The notes below the pieces were generated by a model. That model was not told where the DNA came from. It did not search any database and was given only the letters and a program-made list of their open reading frames with translations. A DNA stretch of 64,000 nucleotides from Ornithinimicrobium ciconiae. GTDB lineage: Bacteria; Actinomycetota; Actinomycetes; Actinomycetales; Dermatophilaceae. The stretch is from the NCBI RefSeq assembly GCF_007197575.1, contig NZ_CP041616.1, positions 1,984,001 to 2,048,000 on the forward strand. Reading direction: 5' to 3'. The position numbers were made by a program, and so were the translations under genes. Of this stretch, positions 9,275-20,230 are shown piece after piece. Position 1 is the first letter of the stretch; each line of letters begins with the position of its first letter.

Positions 9275-9992
9275 GCAGCCGGCGCCCGGAGCGGGCCAGA
9301 CACCTGGACCTGAGCATGAGGTGGAGGTCGAGCAGACCGTTGAGCAGGTGATCCGCCAGCGGGTCTCGGACGTGCTGGGCGGCTGGTACGGCTCGCTGGA
9401 GACCGCCTTGCCGACGGTAGCCTTCGTCATCATGTGGCTGGTGCGTGACGAGGTCCGTCCAGCACTGCTGGCCGCCGGAGGTGTGGCGATCATCCTGCTG
9501 GGGATCCGGCTGCGCATCGGTGGCTCCGTGCGCTTTGTCGTCACCTCGATGTTCGCGACGGCGATCGCGGCCTTCTTTGCGCTGCGCACCGGAGATGCGG
9601 AGGACGCCTTCCTGCCGGGCATCCTGACGTCGATGGCCTATGGCGTGGGCACCCTGATCTCGATCATCGCCAAGTGGCCCGCGGTCGGTTTTATCGTCGC
9701 CGCCGGCGACCCACAGTTTGCCGAGCGTCCCAGCGCCTGGCGCCAGGACAGCGCCATGGTCCGGGTCTGCTCGCGGCTGACCTGGGTGATGGTCGCCCTC
9801 TTTGCCGTGCGCGTGGCGATCATGCTGCCCCTCTATCTCGCCGAGCAGGTCGCCTGGCTCGGCGTCGCCAAGATCGCGCTCGGGTGGCCCGCCTATCTGG
9901 CCGCCATCGTGATCATGGGGCTGATGCTCGCCACCGGCAGCACACCGGTCACCGAGGACGCGCACGCCGGGCGGGACGCACCACCGCAGTAG
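9267..9992 (+). CDS. DUF3159 membrane protein
   Basis: A 241-residue membrane protein of the DUF3159 family. Roughly five or six hydrophobic segments lie between residues 45 and 225, including AFVIMWLVRD, LLAAGGVAIILLGIRL, FVVTSMFATAIAAFFAL and YLAAIVIMGLMLA. The N-terminal 40 residues are charged and cytosolic. The family is found next to OB-fold and DUF3710 genes and the TrkA pair in many actinobacteria, which suggests an envelope or ion-homeostasis role. No enzymatic motif is visible. Confidence 0.82.
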   Translation: MSEQPAPGAGQTPGPEHEVEVEQTVEQVIRQRVSDVLGGWYGSLETALPTVAFVIMWLVRDEVRPALLAAGGVAIILLGIRLRIGGSVRFVVTSMFATAIAAFFALRTGDAEDAFLPGILTSMAYGVGTLISIIAKWPAVGFIVAAGDPQFAERPSAWRQDSAMVRVCSRLTWVMVALFAVRVAIMLPLYLAEQVAWLGVAKIALGWPAYLAAIVIMGLMLATGSTPVTEDAHAGRDAPPQ

Positions 9993-10061
9993 TCCGGCGC
10001 CCGATCACGGCACCTGTCCGCGGACCTCTTGACCGCGGGTCACGGGTCACGGGTCCACGGG

Positions 10062-11312
10062 TCACGGCGTCGGGTGCAGGACCGCCACGAGCTCCATGTG
10101 GTGCGTCATCGGGAAGGCGTCAAAGGCCCGCAGATCCGTCAGCGTGTAGCCCTGCTCGGCCAGATAGCCAACATCGCGGGCCAGCGCCGCCGGGTCGCAG
10201 GCCACATAGCCGATCGCCCGGGGACGAAGGGCCGCGAGATCCCGGCACACCTGACGTCCGGCGCCGGTGCGCGGCGGATCCAGCACCACCAGGTCGACGG
10301 TCGAGCCGGCCCGCACCAGGCGGCGCGTGGCACGGTCGACCCGGTCCCGCACGACCTCGACCCACCCGGAGGCGGCCAGATTGTCCCGGGCGTGCTCGGT
10401 GGCGACGCGGTCTCCCTCGATGGCGGTGACCATCCCCTGCGGCCCGACGCGCCGGGCGAGGGCGGCGGCGAAGACACCCACGCCGGCATACAGGTCGAGG
10501 GCACGCTCTCCGGGCTGCGGTGCCAACCAGTCCAGCACGGTGCTCACGAAGGTGCGGGCGGCTCCGGGGTGCACCTGCCAGAATCCGCGGGCCGACACCT
10601 CAAGCTCGAGATCGCCCACGGGCGGGGTCAGGGCGGAGAGGGCGACCCGCTCACGGACCACAGGGACGGGACCGTCCGGCACCTCGACGACGACCGGCTC
10701 GCCGACCGACGGCACGATGACGTCGACGGCGGTGGACCCGGGATGGATCGTCTCCAGCACGCCGGTGCCCAGCACCCGGGGGTCGGCGATCAGGCAGGTG
10801 TCGACGGGCACGATGTCGTGGGAGCGGTGCCGCCGCAGACCGGGCCGGCCGTCCTGGTCGACAGCGAACTCGACCCGGGTGCGCCAGCCCAGGCCGTCCC
10901 GGTCGCCGGGCACCGCCTCAACCTCAACCTCACGTCCCAGGTGCGCGGTCAGGTCCAGGTCGGCGAGGCGGGAGAACTGCTCGAGGATCACAGCACGCTT
11001 CAGCGCCCGCTGCGCGGTCAGGTCCACGTGCTGCCAGTCGCAGCCCCCGCACAGTCCCGGACCGGACCACGGGCAGGGACGCTCGACCCGCCCCGGTGCC
11101 GCCTCGAGCACCTCGACGGCGTCAGCACGCAGGAACCGGCCCCGGGGACCGATCTCGGTGACCACCGCCCGCACCCGCTCACCGGGCAGCGTGTGCCGCA
11201 CAAAGAGGACCTGCCCGTGGTGCCGGGCGACGCAGTGCCCGCCGTGGGCCACCGGACCGACCTCCACCTCGACGCTCGCGCCGACGACCAGCTCGTCCGC
11301 TCCTGCCGTCAT
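10062..11312 (-). CDS. Class I SAM-dependent RNA m5U methyltransferase (TrmA/RlmD family)
   Basis: A 416-residue RNA methyltransferase that probably makes 5-methyluridine in rRNA or tRNA. An N-terminal TRAM-like beta domain (residues 1-60) is followed by a Cys cluster CPWSGPGLCGGC for a [4Fe-4S] centre; a fourth Cys is in DTCLIADP. The SAM-binding motif is ALDLYAGVGVFAAALA. The catalytic region has VVLDPPRTGAG and YVACDPAALARDVGYL, whose Cys would attack C6 of uracil. The start at ATG 11312 overlaps the APC-transporter stop by four bases. Which uridine is modified cannot be read from sequence. Confidence 0.9.
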   Translation of the reverse strand: MTAGADELVVGASVEVEVGPVAHGGHCVARHHGQVLFVRHTLPGERVRAVVTEIGPRGRFLRADAVEVLEAAPGRVERPCPWSGPGLCGGCDWQHVDLTAQRALKRAVILEQFSRLADLDLTAHLGREVEVEAVPGDRDGLGWRTRVEFAVDQDGRPGLRRHRSHDIVPVDTCLIADPRVLGTGVLETIHPGSTAVDVIVPSVGEPVVVEVPDGPVPVVRERVALSALTPPVGDLELEVSARGFWQVHPGAARTFVSTVLDWLAPQPGERALDLYAGVGVFAAALARRVGPQGMVTAIEGDRVATEHARDNLAASGWVEVVRDRVDRATRRLVRAGSTVDLVVLDPPRTGAGRQVCRDLAALRPRAIGYVACDPAALARDVGYLAEQGYTLTDLRAFDAFPMTHHMELVAVLHPTP

Positions 11313-13294
11313 GCGTCGACCTCCCCGGCCGCCTGCTCGGCCTGCTCCAGCCCGGCACCCTGCCAGGGGACGATCACCAGCATGACCCCGGGCTGTCGCA
11401 GGAGCCCACGGCGTAGCCGCTCCAGGGTCCGGTCGCGGATGAAGCGGACCCACCAACCCTCGCGTCCGACATACTCGGCGACATAGACGACGACCACGTC
11501 CCGGGGACGGTCCCGGCGGACCCGGCGGACGTAGTCCAGCACCGGACGGACCGACTCGCGGTAGGGGGAGTCGAGGGTGCGCAGGGTGATCGGCAGCTCG
11601 CGCTCGGTCCACTGCTCGTGCAGCAGGGCGGTCGCCTCCGGCACCACGTCGACCGTGACCGCCTCGAGGGTCGGTGGCCGGGTGGCCCGGGCATAGGCCA
11701 GGGCCCGCATCGTCGGCCGGTCCAGGCGGGGGACATAGACCAGGGCGTGCACCCGCGAGGGCACGACCTGGCTGGCGTCCACCCCCTCGTCCGCCAGCGA
11801 GATCTCCTGGTCCATCGTGCGGTGATAGCGGTAAACCATGGTCATCCCCATCCCGATGAGGCCGATGCCGAGGAGGGAGAGCCCCGCCCCGTGGGTGAAG
11901 CGTGTGAGCACGACGACGGCCAGCACCAGCGCCGAGACGGTGGCGCCGACCTGGTTGATCGTGCGGGAGCGGATCATCCCCACCCGTTGGCGCACGCTGA
12001 GCTCGGTGCGCAGCTGGCGGTTCCAGTGCCGCACCAGCCCGATCTGGCTGACGGTGAAGGAGATGAAGACGCCGACGATATACATCTGGATCAGTTCGGT
12101 GACGGTGGCGCGATAGACCAGCACCAGGGCGACCGAGGCCCCCGCCAGCAGCAGGATGCCGTTGGAGTAGGCCAGGCGCTGACCACGGCTGACCAGCCCG
12201 CGGGGCAGGAACCGGTCCCGGGCGAGGCGGGAGGCCAGCACGGGGAAGCCGTTGAAGGCGGTGTTGGCGGCGACGAAGAGCATCACGCCGGTGGTGATCG
12301 CGACGAGCAGGACGCCGAAGCTGCCGGTGCCGAAGACCACCTTGGACAGCTGCCCCAGGACCGTGTCCTGCACCAGGTCCTCGCTGACGGGTTGCCCATC
12401 CAGCCGCAGCTGGGCCGGGTCGGCAGCGATCTGTATGCCGCTCGCCCGGGTCAGCCAGAGCACCGAGACCGTGATGGTGATCGAGATCGCGGCCATCACC
12501 GCCAGGATCGAGGCCGCATTGCGGCTCTTGGGGCGGCGCAGGGCTGGGACACCGTTGGCCACTCCCTGCACCCCGGTGAGGGCCACCGACCCGGAGGCGA
12601 AGGAGCGCAGCAGCAGGAAGATCAGGCCGAGTGTGGTCAGCTCTCCGTAACCCTCGGCCGGCAGCAGCTCGTAGCGGGCGGAGGCGGCCTGCCCCAGGGT
12701 GCCGGTGACCTGCTGGACGACACCCACCACGATGAGCAGCGCGATCGAGCCGAGGAAGGCATAGACCGGCACCGCGAGCGCCCGGCCGGACTCGCGGACC
12801 CCGCGCAGGTTGAGCAGGGTCATCAGGGCGACCAGCCCGGCGGCGACCGCAGACTCATAGCCGCGCAGGAACTCCAGGGCGGCCGCGGCGTTCTGCACGC
12901 CCGCCGAGACCGAGACGGCCACCGTGAGGATGTAGTCGACGATCAGGGCGGAGCCGACCGTCACCCCCGCGGCCGGTCCCAGGTTGCGTCGGGTCACCTC
13001 GTAGTCGCCGCCACCACCGGGGTAGGCATAGACCGCCTGCCGGTAGGAGGCGACGATCACCAGCATCACCAGGGCGACACCGACCCCCACCTCCCAGGAG
13101 TGCAGGTAGATCGCGGCACCACCGGCCAGGGCGAGGGTCAGCACGATCTCGTCCACGGCATACGCCACGGAGGAGATGGCGTCGCTGGCGAAGACCGGCA
13201 GACCCAGGCGGCGGGGGAGCAGGGTGTCGTTGAGTCGGTCGGTGCGCAGCGCGCGACCCACAAGAACCCGCTTGAGCAGGTTGCCGGACTCCAT
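11309..13294 (-). CDS. APC-superfamily transporter, KimA-like K+ importer candidate
   Basis: A 661-residue transporter with about twelve membrane segments up to residue 480 and a cytosolic C-terminal domain of about 170 residues. The core begins NDTLLPRRLGLPVFASDAISSVAYAVDEI, typical of the KimA/YdaO branch of the APC superfamily; KimA is a high-affinity K+/H+ symporter. Divergent TrkA-type genes lie 94 bases away, which supports potassium as substrate. An amino-acid permease role is the alternative. ATG 13294 lies seven bases after TAGAGT (13302-13307), so the mRNA is probably leaderless; a GTG three codons upstream is less likely. It is co-transcribed with the RNA methyltransferase gene. 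Confidence 0.8.
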   Translation of the reverse strand: MESGNLLKRVLVGRALRTDRLNDTLLPRRLGLPVFASDAISSVAYAVDEIVLTLALAGGAAIYLHSWEVGVGVALVMLVIVASYRQAVYAYPGGGGDYEVTRRNLGPAAGVTVGSALIVDYILTVAVSVSAGVQNAAAALEFLRGYESAVAAGLVALMTLLNLRGVRESGRALAVPVYAFLGSIALLIVVGVVQQVTGTLGQAASARYELLPAEGYGELTTLGLIFLLLRSFASGSVALTGVQGVANGVPALRRPKSRNAASILAVMAAISITITVSVLWLTRASGIQIAADPAQLRLDGQPVSEDLVQDTVLGQLSKVVFGTGSFGVLLVAITTGVMLFVAANTAFNGFPVLASRLARDRFLPRGLVSRGQRLAYSNGILLLAGASVALVLVYRATVTELIQMYIVGVFISFTVSQIGLVRHWNRQLRTELSVRQRVGMIRSRTINQVGATVSALVLAVVVLTRFTHGAGLSLLGIGLIGMGMTMVYRYHRTMDQEISLADEGVDASQVVPSRVHALVYVPRLDRPTMRALAYARATRPPTLEAVTVDVVPEATALLHEQWTERELPITLRTLDSPYRESVRPVLDYVRRVRRDRPRDVVVVYVAEYVGREGWWVRFIRDRTLERLRRGLLRQPGVMLVIVPWQGAGLEQAEQAAGEVDA

Positions 13295-13301
13295 GCTGGC
13301 C

Positions 13302-13381
13302 ACTCTAGGGAGCGAACCGGGTCAGCGACGACATCTGGCGGGAGGGTCCTTGCCGTCATCCGGCCCCGGCGGGGGTAGCGT
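13302..13381. promoter_or_regulatory. Divergent leaderless promoters, APC transporter and TrkA
   Basis: On the minus strand TAGAGT (13307-13302) sits seven bases before ATG 13294. On the plus strand TAGCGT (13376-13381) sits seven bases before GTG 13389. Both genes therefore appear to start transcription at the start codon, from one short shared region. This is consistent with co-regulation of a potassium module. Confidence 0.55.
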
Positions 13382-13388
13382 CGGCTCC

Positions 13389-14051
13389 GTGCACTTCGTG
13401 ATCATGGGCTGCGGCCGCGTCGGGGCGACCCTGGCGCACAGCCTGGTGCAGCGTGGCCACGAGGTCGCGGTCATCGACCAGGACGCCGCGGCCTTCCACC
13501 GGCTGGGGCCGGACTTTCCGGGGCGGCGGATCAAGGGCGTCGGCTTCGACCGCGACGTGATGAAGGACGCCGGGGTGCCCCAGGCCTATGCCTTCGCCGC
13601 GGTCAGCAGCGGGGACAACTCCAACATTATCGCCGCCCGGGTCGCTCGGGAGACCTTTGGCGTGGAGCGGGTCGTGGCCCGCATCTATGACCCCAAGCGG
13701 GCCGAGATTTTCCAGCGGCTGGGCATCCCGACGGTGGCGACGGTGCGCTGGACGGCAGACCAGACACTGCACCACCTGCTGCCCGAGGGCAGCACCCCCG
13801 ACTACTTCGACCCCAGCGGTGCCCTGGTGATGTCCCAGATCCATGTGAACTCACGCTGGATCGGGCGCCGACTGACCGAGATCGAGGGGACCTTCGGGTG
13901 CCGGGTGGCCTTCGTGACCCGCCTCGGTGACGCGATGGTGCCGGCCGCCGACACCGTCTATCAGGAGGGCGACGAGCTGCACCTGATCGCCCGGCGCGGC
14001 ACCCTGCCCGAGCTCGAGCACCGGCTGGACACGATCCGGCCGGAGGACTAG
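13389..14051 (+). CDS. TrkA-family potassium regulator (CeoB-like)
   Basis: A 220-residue RCK protein. The N-terminal Rossmann RCK_N domain begins VHFVIMGCGRVGATLAHSL, with GxGxxG for NAD(H) or nucleotide binding and VAVIDQD after it. A C-terminal RCK_C (TrkA_C) domain spans about residues 140-215, with SRWIGRRLTEIEGTFGCRVAFVTR. Such proteins gate Trk/Ktr-type channels. In mycobacteria the pair CeoB/CeoC forms the TrkA equivalent, and this gene is followed 13 bases later by the second member. GTG 13389 is the leaderless start. Confidence 0.9.
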   Translation: MHFVIMGCGRVGATLAHSLVQRGHEVAVIDQDAAAFHRLGPDFPGRRIKGVGFDRDVMKDAGVPQAYAFAAVSSGDNSNIIAARVARETFGVERVVARIYDPKRAEIFQRLGIPTVATVRWTADQTLHHLLPEGSTPDYFDPSGALVMSQIHVNSRWIGRRLTEIEGTFGCRVAFVTRLGDAMVPAADTVYQEGDELHLIARRGTLPELEHRLDTIRPED

Positions 14052-14064
14052 GGGAGGAGGCAGC

Positions 14065-14754
14065 ATGCGAGTCGCAGTCATCGGCGCCGGCAGCGTGGGC
14101 GTGTCCATCTGCAAGGAGCTCATCCACAACGGTCACGACGTGCTCATCATCGACCGGGATGCCACCACCGAGCGCACCTCGCTGGTGCCGGCCGCGGAGT
14201 GGATCATCGGGGACGCGTGCGAGATCAGCACGCTGACCACGGCCGAGCTGGACAGCTATGACCACGTCGTGTGCGCCACCGGCGACGACAAGGTCAACTT
14301 GGTGGTCTCCTTCCTGGCCCGCACTGAGTTCGCGGTGCCGCGCACCGTGGCCCGGGTCAACAACCCGCGCAACGAGTGGCTCTTCAACGACTCCTGGGGG
14401 GTTGACGTCGCGGTGTCCACCCCCCGCCTGATGACGGCGCTCGTGGAGGAGGCCGTCTCCGTCGGTGAGGTCGTGCGGCTCTTTGAGTTCCAGCACGGCG
14501 CGGCCCACATGGTCGAGCTGACCCTGCCCGAGTCGAGCCCGCTGGTGGGCACCCGCGTCGGGGACGTGCCGCTGCCCCCGGACACCTCGCTGATCGCGAT
14601 CCTGCGCGACGGCCAGGCGATCTCCCCGAGCCACGACGAGGTCATCGAGGCCGCCGACGAGATCCTCTTCATCTGCCCGCCCGAGGCCGAGCGCAAGCTT
14701 GAGCTGACCCTCAACCCGGACAGCCGGGTCCGCGCGGAGCGGGAGGACGACTGA
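14065..14754 (+). CDS. TrkA-family potassium regulator (CeoC-like)
   Basis: A 229-residue second RCK protein, starting MRVAVIGAGSVGVSICKEL with the nucleotide-binding GxGxxG and VLIIDRD. The C-terminal TrkA_C domain has SSPLVGTRVGDVPLPPDTSLIAILRDG. It probably assembles with the preceding RCK protein to control a K+ transporter, likely the divergent KimA-like protein or one encoded elsewhere. ATG follows GGGGAGGAGG. No Trk membrane subunit (TrkH/KtrB) is present nearby. Confidence 0.9.
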   Translation: MRVAVIGAGSVGVSICKELIHNGHDVLIIDRDATTERTSLVPAAEWIIGDACEISTLTTAELDSYDHVVCATGDDKVNLVVSFLARTEFAVPRTVARVNNPRNEWLFNDSWGVDVAVSTPRLMTALVEEAVSVGEVVRLFEFQHGAAHMVELTLPESSPLVGTRVGDVPLPPDTSLIAILRDGQAISPSHDEVIEAADEILFICPPEAERKLELTLNPDSRVRAEREDD

Positions 14755-14770
14755 CCGCCGGCTGAGGGGC

Positions 14771-14840
14771 GCGATCGCCGTGAGGACTGCGGGTGGCGAT
14801 CGTCGTGAGGACTGAGGGTGGCGATCGCCGTAAGAGGCGA
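14771..14840. repeat. Three tandem 25-bp repeats
   Basis: Units begin GCGATCGCCGTGAGG at 14771, GCGATCGTCGTGAGG at 14796 and GCGATCGCCGTAAGA at 14821, with exact 25-base spacing. They lie between the TrkA gene and acnA. Each unit carries the palindrome CGATCG. Function unknown. Confidence 0.75.
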
Positions 14841-14916
14841 GGTTAGGCCAGCCTTGCGTGGACGTGTCCGCCGAGGTGCGGGAGACTGGCTGCTGAGGAC
14901 GGTTCTGTGATAGAAC

Positions 14917-14934
14917 TATCTTGACGTCAAGATA
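14917..14934. promoter_or_regulatory. 18-bp perfect palindrome upstream of acnA
   Basis: TATCTTGACGTCAAGATA is a perfect palindrome ending 18 bases before the acnA GTG. Its left arm contains TATCTT, which could be the -10 element. A dimeric regulator bound there would block transcription. The regulator is not identified. It is not the AcnR box I remember from corynebacteria. Confidence 0.7.
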
Positions 14935-14952
14935 AATCTGAGAGGAGTCGGC

Positions 14953-17775
<2,823 letters not shown>

Positions 17776-17797
17776 GTCTGAGCACCAACCGCACACG

Positions 17798-17833
17798 GCG
17801 GCCCCGCACCGGAGACATCCGGGGCGGGGCCGC
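17798..17833 (+). terminator. Hairpin terminator after acnA
   Basis: GCGGCCCCGC (17798-17807) pairs with GCGGGGCCGC (17824-17833), and inside it CCGGA pairs with TCCGG around a short loop. The stem is very stable but no T run follows, as is usual for high-GC actinobacteria. Confidence 0.75.
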
Positions 17834-17907
17834 TGCCGTCGGTGGGAATGGACAGACGGGCATCCCTGTTGTAATACTTGAACCATCAACAACGTAGAGG
17901 ATGTCGC

Positions 17908-18798
17908 ATGGCCACCACGCCTGACCTGATCACCCCCAAGGATCTGCTCGCCGCCGACACCGCCATGGGCGCGGTGACCCTCGACGTTGCCGATCTCGAC
18001 GTGATGACCGCCTACTACCGCGACGCGATCGCGTTGCAGGTGCTGTCCAGCCAGGGCTCGGAGGTGACCCTCGGTCGCGGGACCGAGCCCGTCGTCATAC
18101 TCCGGCACAGCCCCGCGCTGAAGGCGGCGAGCCCCGGTCAGGCCGGCCTGTTCCACACCGCGATCCTGTTTGAGACCCAGGAGGCGCTGGCAGCCGCCGT
18201 GGCGACCGCTGCGCAGTATCCGGGCGTGAAGTTCGTCGGCTCCAGCGACCACCTGGTCAGCCAGGCGTTCTACTTCGACGACCCGGAGGGCAACGGCATC
18301 GAGCTCTACTGGGACCGTGACCGCAGCCAGTGGAGCTGGACGCACGGGCAGGTCGAGATGAGCACCCTCTTCCTTGACCCCAACGAGTTCCTGCGCGAGC
18401 ACCTCAGCGAGCAGGGACTGGCTGACCCGACCTCACTGGGCGGTGCCATCGTCGGTCACGTCCACCTGTCCGTGGGTGACGTGGCGACAGCCAGGGACTT
18501 CTATGTCGGCAAGCTGGGTTTTGAGACCACGGCCACCCTGGGCAACCAGGCCCTGTTCGTCAGCGCCGGCAAGTATCACCACCACATGGCGATGAACGTG
18601 TGGAACTCGCGCGGAGCGGGGCCGCGGCAGCAGACCCTGGGTCTGGGCCAGGTCGACATCATCGTCCCGACCGCTGACGAGGTCGGCGCGCTGACCGAGC
18701 GGATGAAGCACTACGGCATGCAGACGCGTGACGACGGTCGCACCGTGTCCTTCGACGACCCGTGGGCCAACCTGATCAATGTCCGTGTCGCTGACTGA
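17908..18798 (+). CDS. VOC-family ring-cleavage dioxygenase-like protein (CatE type)
   Basis: A 296-residue protein with two vicinal-oxygen-chelate modules (residues about 15-150 and 175-290), resembling Bacillus CatE, a catechol 2,3-dioxygenase. Metal ligands expected in the second module are seen in GHVHLSVGD (His), HHHMAMNVWNSRG (His), and a Glu or Asp near the C-terminus; NGIELYWDR is conserved in this family. It probably cleaves a catechol or a quinone-derived thiol adduct. ATG 17908 follows AGAGGA. A weak inverted pair GTTGT/ACAAC and TTGA/TCAA lies at 17868-17893 and could be a MarR-type operator, but I am not confident of it. Confidence 0.8.
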   Translation: MATTPDLITPKDLLAADTAMGAVTLDVADLDVMTAYYRDAIALQVLSSQGSEVTLGRGTEPVVILRHSPALKAASPGQAGLFHTAILFETQEALAAAVATAAQYPGVKFVGSSDHLVSQAFYFDDPEGNGIELYWDRDRSQWSWTHGQVEMSTLFLDPNEFLREHLSEQGLADPTSLGGAIVGHVHLSVGDVATARDFYVGKLGFETTATLGNQALFVSAGKYHHHMAMNVWNSRGAGPRQQTLGLGQVDIIVPTADEVGALTERMKHYGMQTRDDGRTVSFDDPWANLINVRVAD

Positions 18799-18827
18799 TC
18801 AGGTCGATCCGCCGGGCGGGCTCAGTC
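18793..18827. terminator. Bidirectional terminator between convergent genes
   Basis: GACTGA (18793-18798) pairs with TCAGTC (18822-18827), with CCGCC/GGCGG pairing inside. The stop codons of both convergent genes sit in the stem. Confidence 0.6.
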
Positions 18828-19256
18828 TCTCGTGGGAGGCCTCGCCCCGGCGAGCAGCTCCTCAGCCAGGCGGGCGACCCGGGCCTCGATGTCCGCGCGG
18901 ATGAGCCGCATCCGCTCCAGGCCCTCGATGCCGCGCAGTGAGGGCTCATCGGTCTCCCACCGCTCGACCGGCACTGTCGTGGCCTCGAGCTGAGCCTCAG
19001 AGCCGAGGATGACCACGCGATCGACCGTGCCGAGCAGCGAGGGATCGACCGCCTTGGGGTGCTCCCCGTCGGTGGGTGCACCCACCTCGGCCAGAGACTC
19101 GACCGACTGTGGGTTCAACCCTGTGCCGGGTCGGGTGCCGGCCGAGTGCACCGCGATCTGATCGCCCACCCGGTGGCGCAGGAGGGCGGCCGCCATCTGG
19201 GACTTCCCGCCGTTCTTGACACACACGAAGAGCACCGAGGGCCGCGCGTCACTCAT
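18822..19256 (-). CDS. Low-molecular-weight phosphatase-type arsenate reductase (mycothiol-type ArsC)
   Basis: A 144-residue LMW protein-tyrosine-phosphatase fold. The active-site loop is [17 protein letters not shown]: the nucleophilic Cys is followed by a loop in which Lys replaces the usual Arg of CX5R. This form resembles by memory the corynebacterial arsenate-mycothiol transferases ArsC1/ArsC2, which form an arseno-mycothiol adduct reduced by mycoredoxin. DRVVILG near residue 80 and the tail [14 protein letters not shown] also fit. ATG 19256 is chosen because the upstream 13 codons lack homology. No arsB or arsR is nearby, so a general thiol-redox role is possible. Confidence 0.8.
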   Translation of the reverse strand: MSDARPSVLFVCVKNGGKSQMAAALLRHRVGDQIAVHSAGTRPGTGLNPQSVESLAEVGAPTDGEHPKAVDPSLLGTVDRVVILGSEAQLEATTVPVERWETDEPSLRGIEGLERMRLIRADIEARVARLAEELLAGARPPTRD

Positions 19257-19407
19257 GCGCCCAGTATGTCGTGTGGCGGAAGGAGGGCGGCGCACAGCCG
19301 GTTGCTGTTGCGCTCCTCCAGTGCCTCGCCCAGCACCAGCGTGCGGCGACAGGTGCTCCCGACGGAAGGCCGCGCTGCTGTCAGCAGCGCCCGGGTGCAG
19401 GCACCGC

Positions 19408-19421
19408 TATCCTCGGCTGCA
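19408..19421 (+). promoter_or_regulatory. Leaderless promoter
   Basis: TATCCT (19408-19413) stands seven bases before ATG 19421, giving an expected transcription start on the start codon. Confidence 0.55.
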
Positions 19422-20128
19422 TGGCGACAGCGACTGTTGCCCCAGGGGACGTGGGGGCGAGATCACGCGGCGGGACGGCGTGGCAGGTGGCGCGGTGGGT
19501 GACTCTCGGGCTGTATGCCGTCACGGTCATCGTGGCGGTCCTGACAGGTGCGCGGGTGGGCACCTTCGAGGACCTGCAGTCCGATCTTGCGCGGGGCGCG
19601 GTGTCCCAGGTGCGGGTCGAGGGGTTTGCGGGTGCACCCACGGACTACTCCGACGGCGTCCAGGGGGTCACCATGGTGCGTCTCGTGTGGCAGGACGGAT
19701 GGCGTCGCAGCGCCGCAGAGGTTCAGCTCGCCAGCTCGGTGGAGGAGTTGGAGGCGCAGGGGTTCGACAGCACCCCGGGGACATTCATCATCGGTGACGT
19801 CGACCGGGCGCTGCGGGAGTTCTCCCCCGACGTGGAGGTCGTGGGGGCAACACTCTCGAACGGGATCTACAGCACGGTCGGCGGGTGGGAGCTGCGCGGC
19901 ATGGGGGCCTACCTTCCGGGAGTGCTGATCGTCACCTTCCTCCTGGTGCTGGTCAACGCACCCGAGCCCCGTCTGGCCACCCGCTGGGCCTGGGTGTGGC
20001 TCACGTTCAGCCCGGCCATGGTGATCGCCGTGCCCGCCTTCCTCCTCGTCGGTGCCCGTGGTCAGGTCCCCGGCCGCCGCCGCATCACCGGCGTCGTCGC
20101 CTTCCTGATCGTCGTCCTGCTGCTGTAG
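19421..20128 (+). CDS. Hypothetical membrane protein
   Basis: A 235-residue protein I do not recognise. A hydrophobic segment near residues 25-43 (VARWVTLGLYAVTVIVAVL) is followed by about 110 residues of soluble, mostly extracytoplasmic sequence with a repeated V-R-V-E / R-L-V-W-Q-D-G beta pattern. Three further membrane segments follow (YLPGVLIVTFLLVLVN, AWVWLTFSPAMVIAVPAFLL and ITGVVAFLIVVLLL). No catalytic motif is visible. It resembles the many small Intrasporangiaceae membrane proteins of unknown role. The start is set by the leaderless promoter. Confidence 0.65.
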   Translation: MATATVAPGDVGARSRGGTAWQVARWVTLGLYAVTVIVAVLTGARVGTFEDLQSDLARGAVSQVRVEGFAGAPTDYSDGVQGVTMVRLVWQDGWRRSAAEVQLASSVEELEAQGFDSTPGTFIIGDVDRALREFSPDVEVVGATLSNGIYSTVGGWELRGMGAYLPGVLIVTFLLVLVNAPEPRLATRWAWVWLTFSPAMVIAVPAFLLVGARGQVPGRRRITGVVAFLIVVLLL

Positions 20129-20230
20129 GGCCTCGGCCCCCGAACCTGGGCGCGCAGATTGTGGTCGTGCGACGGCTATATCCCGTGTCACGGCCTCATA
20201 AGCGTGCTCAGGTTCAGATCCCAAGGTTGC

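Noticed and set aside
11618..13378. Plus-strand open frame opposite the KimA-like gene
   Set aside because: Composition is His/Asp/Gly-rich without motifs, and the opposite strand encodes a clear transporter.
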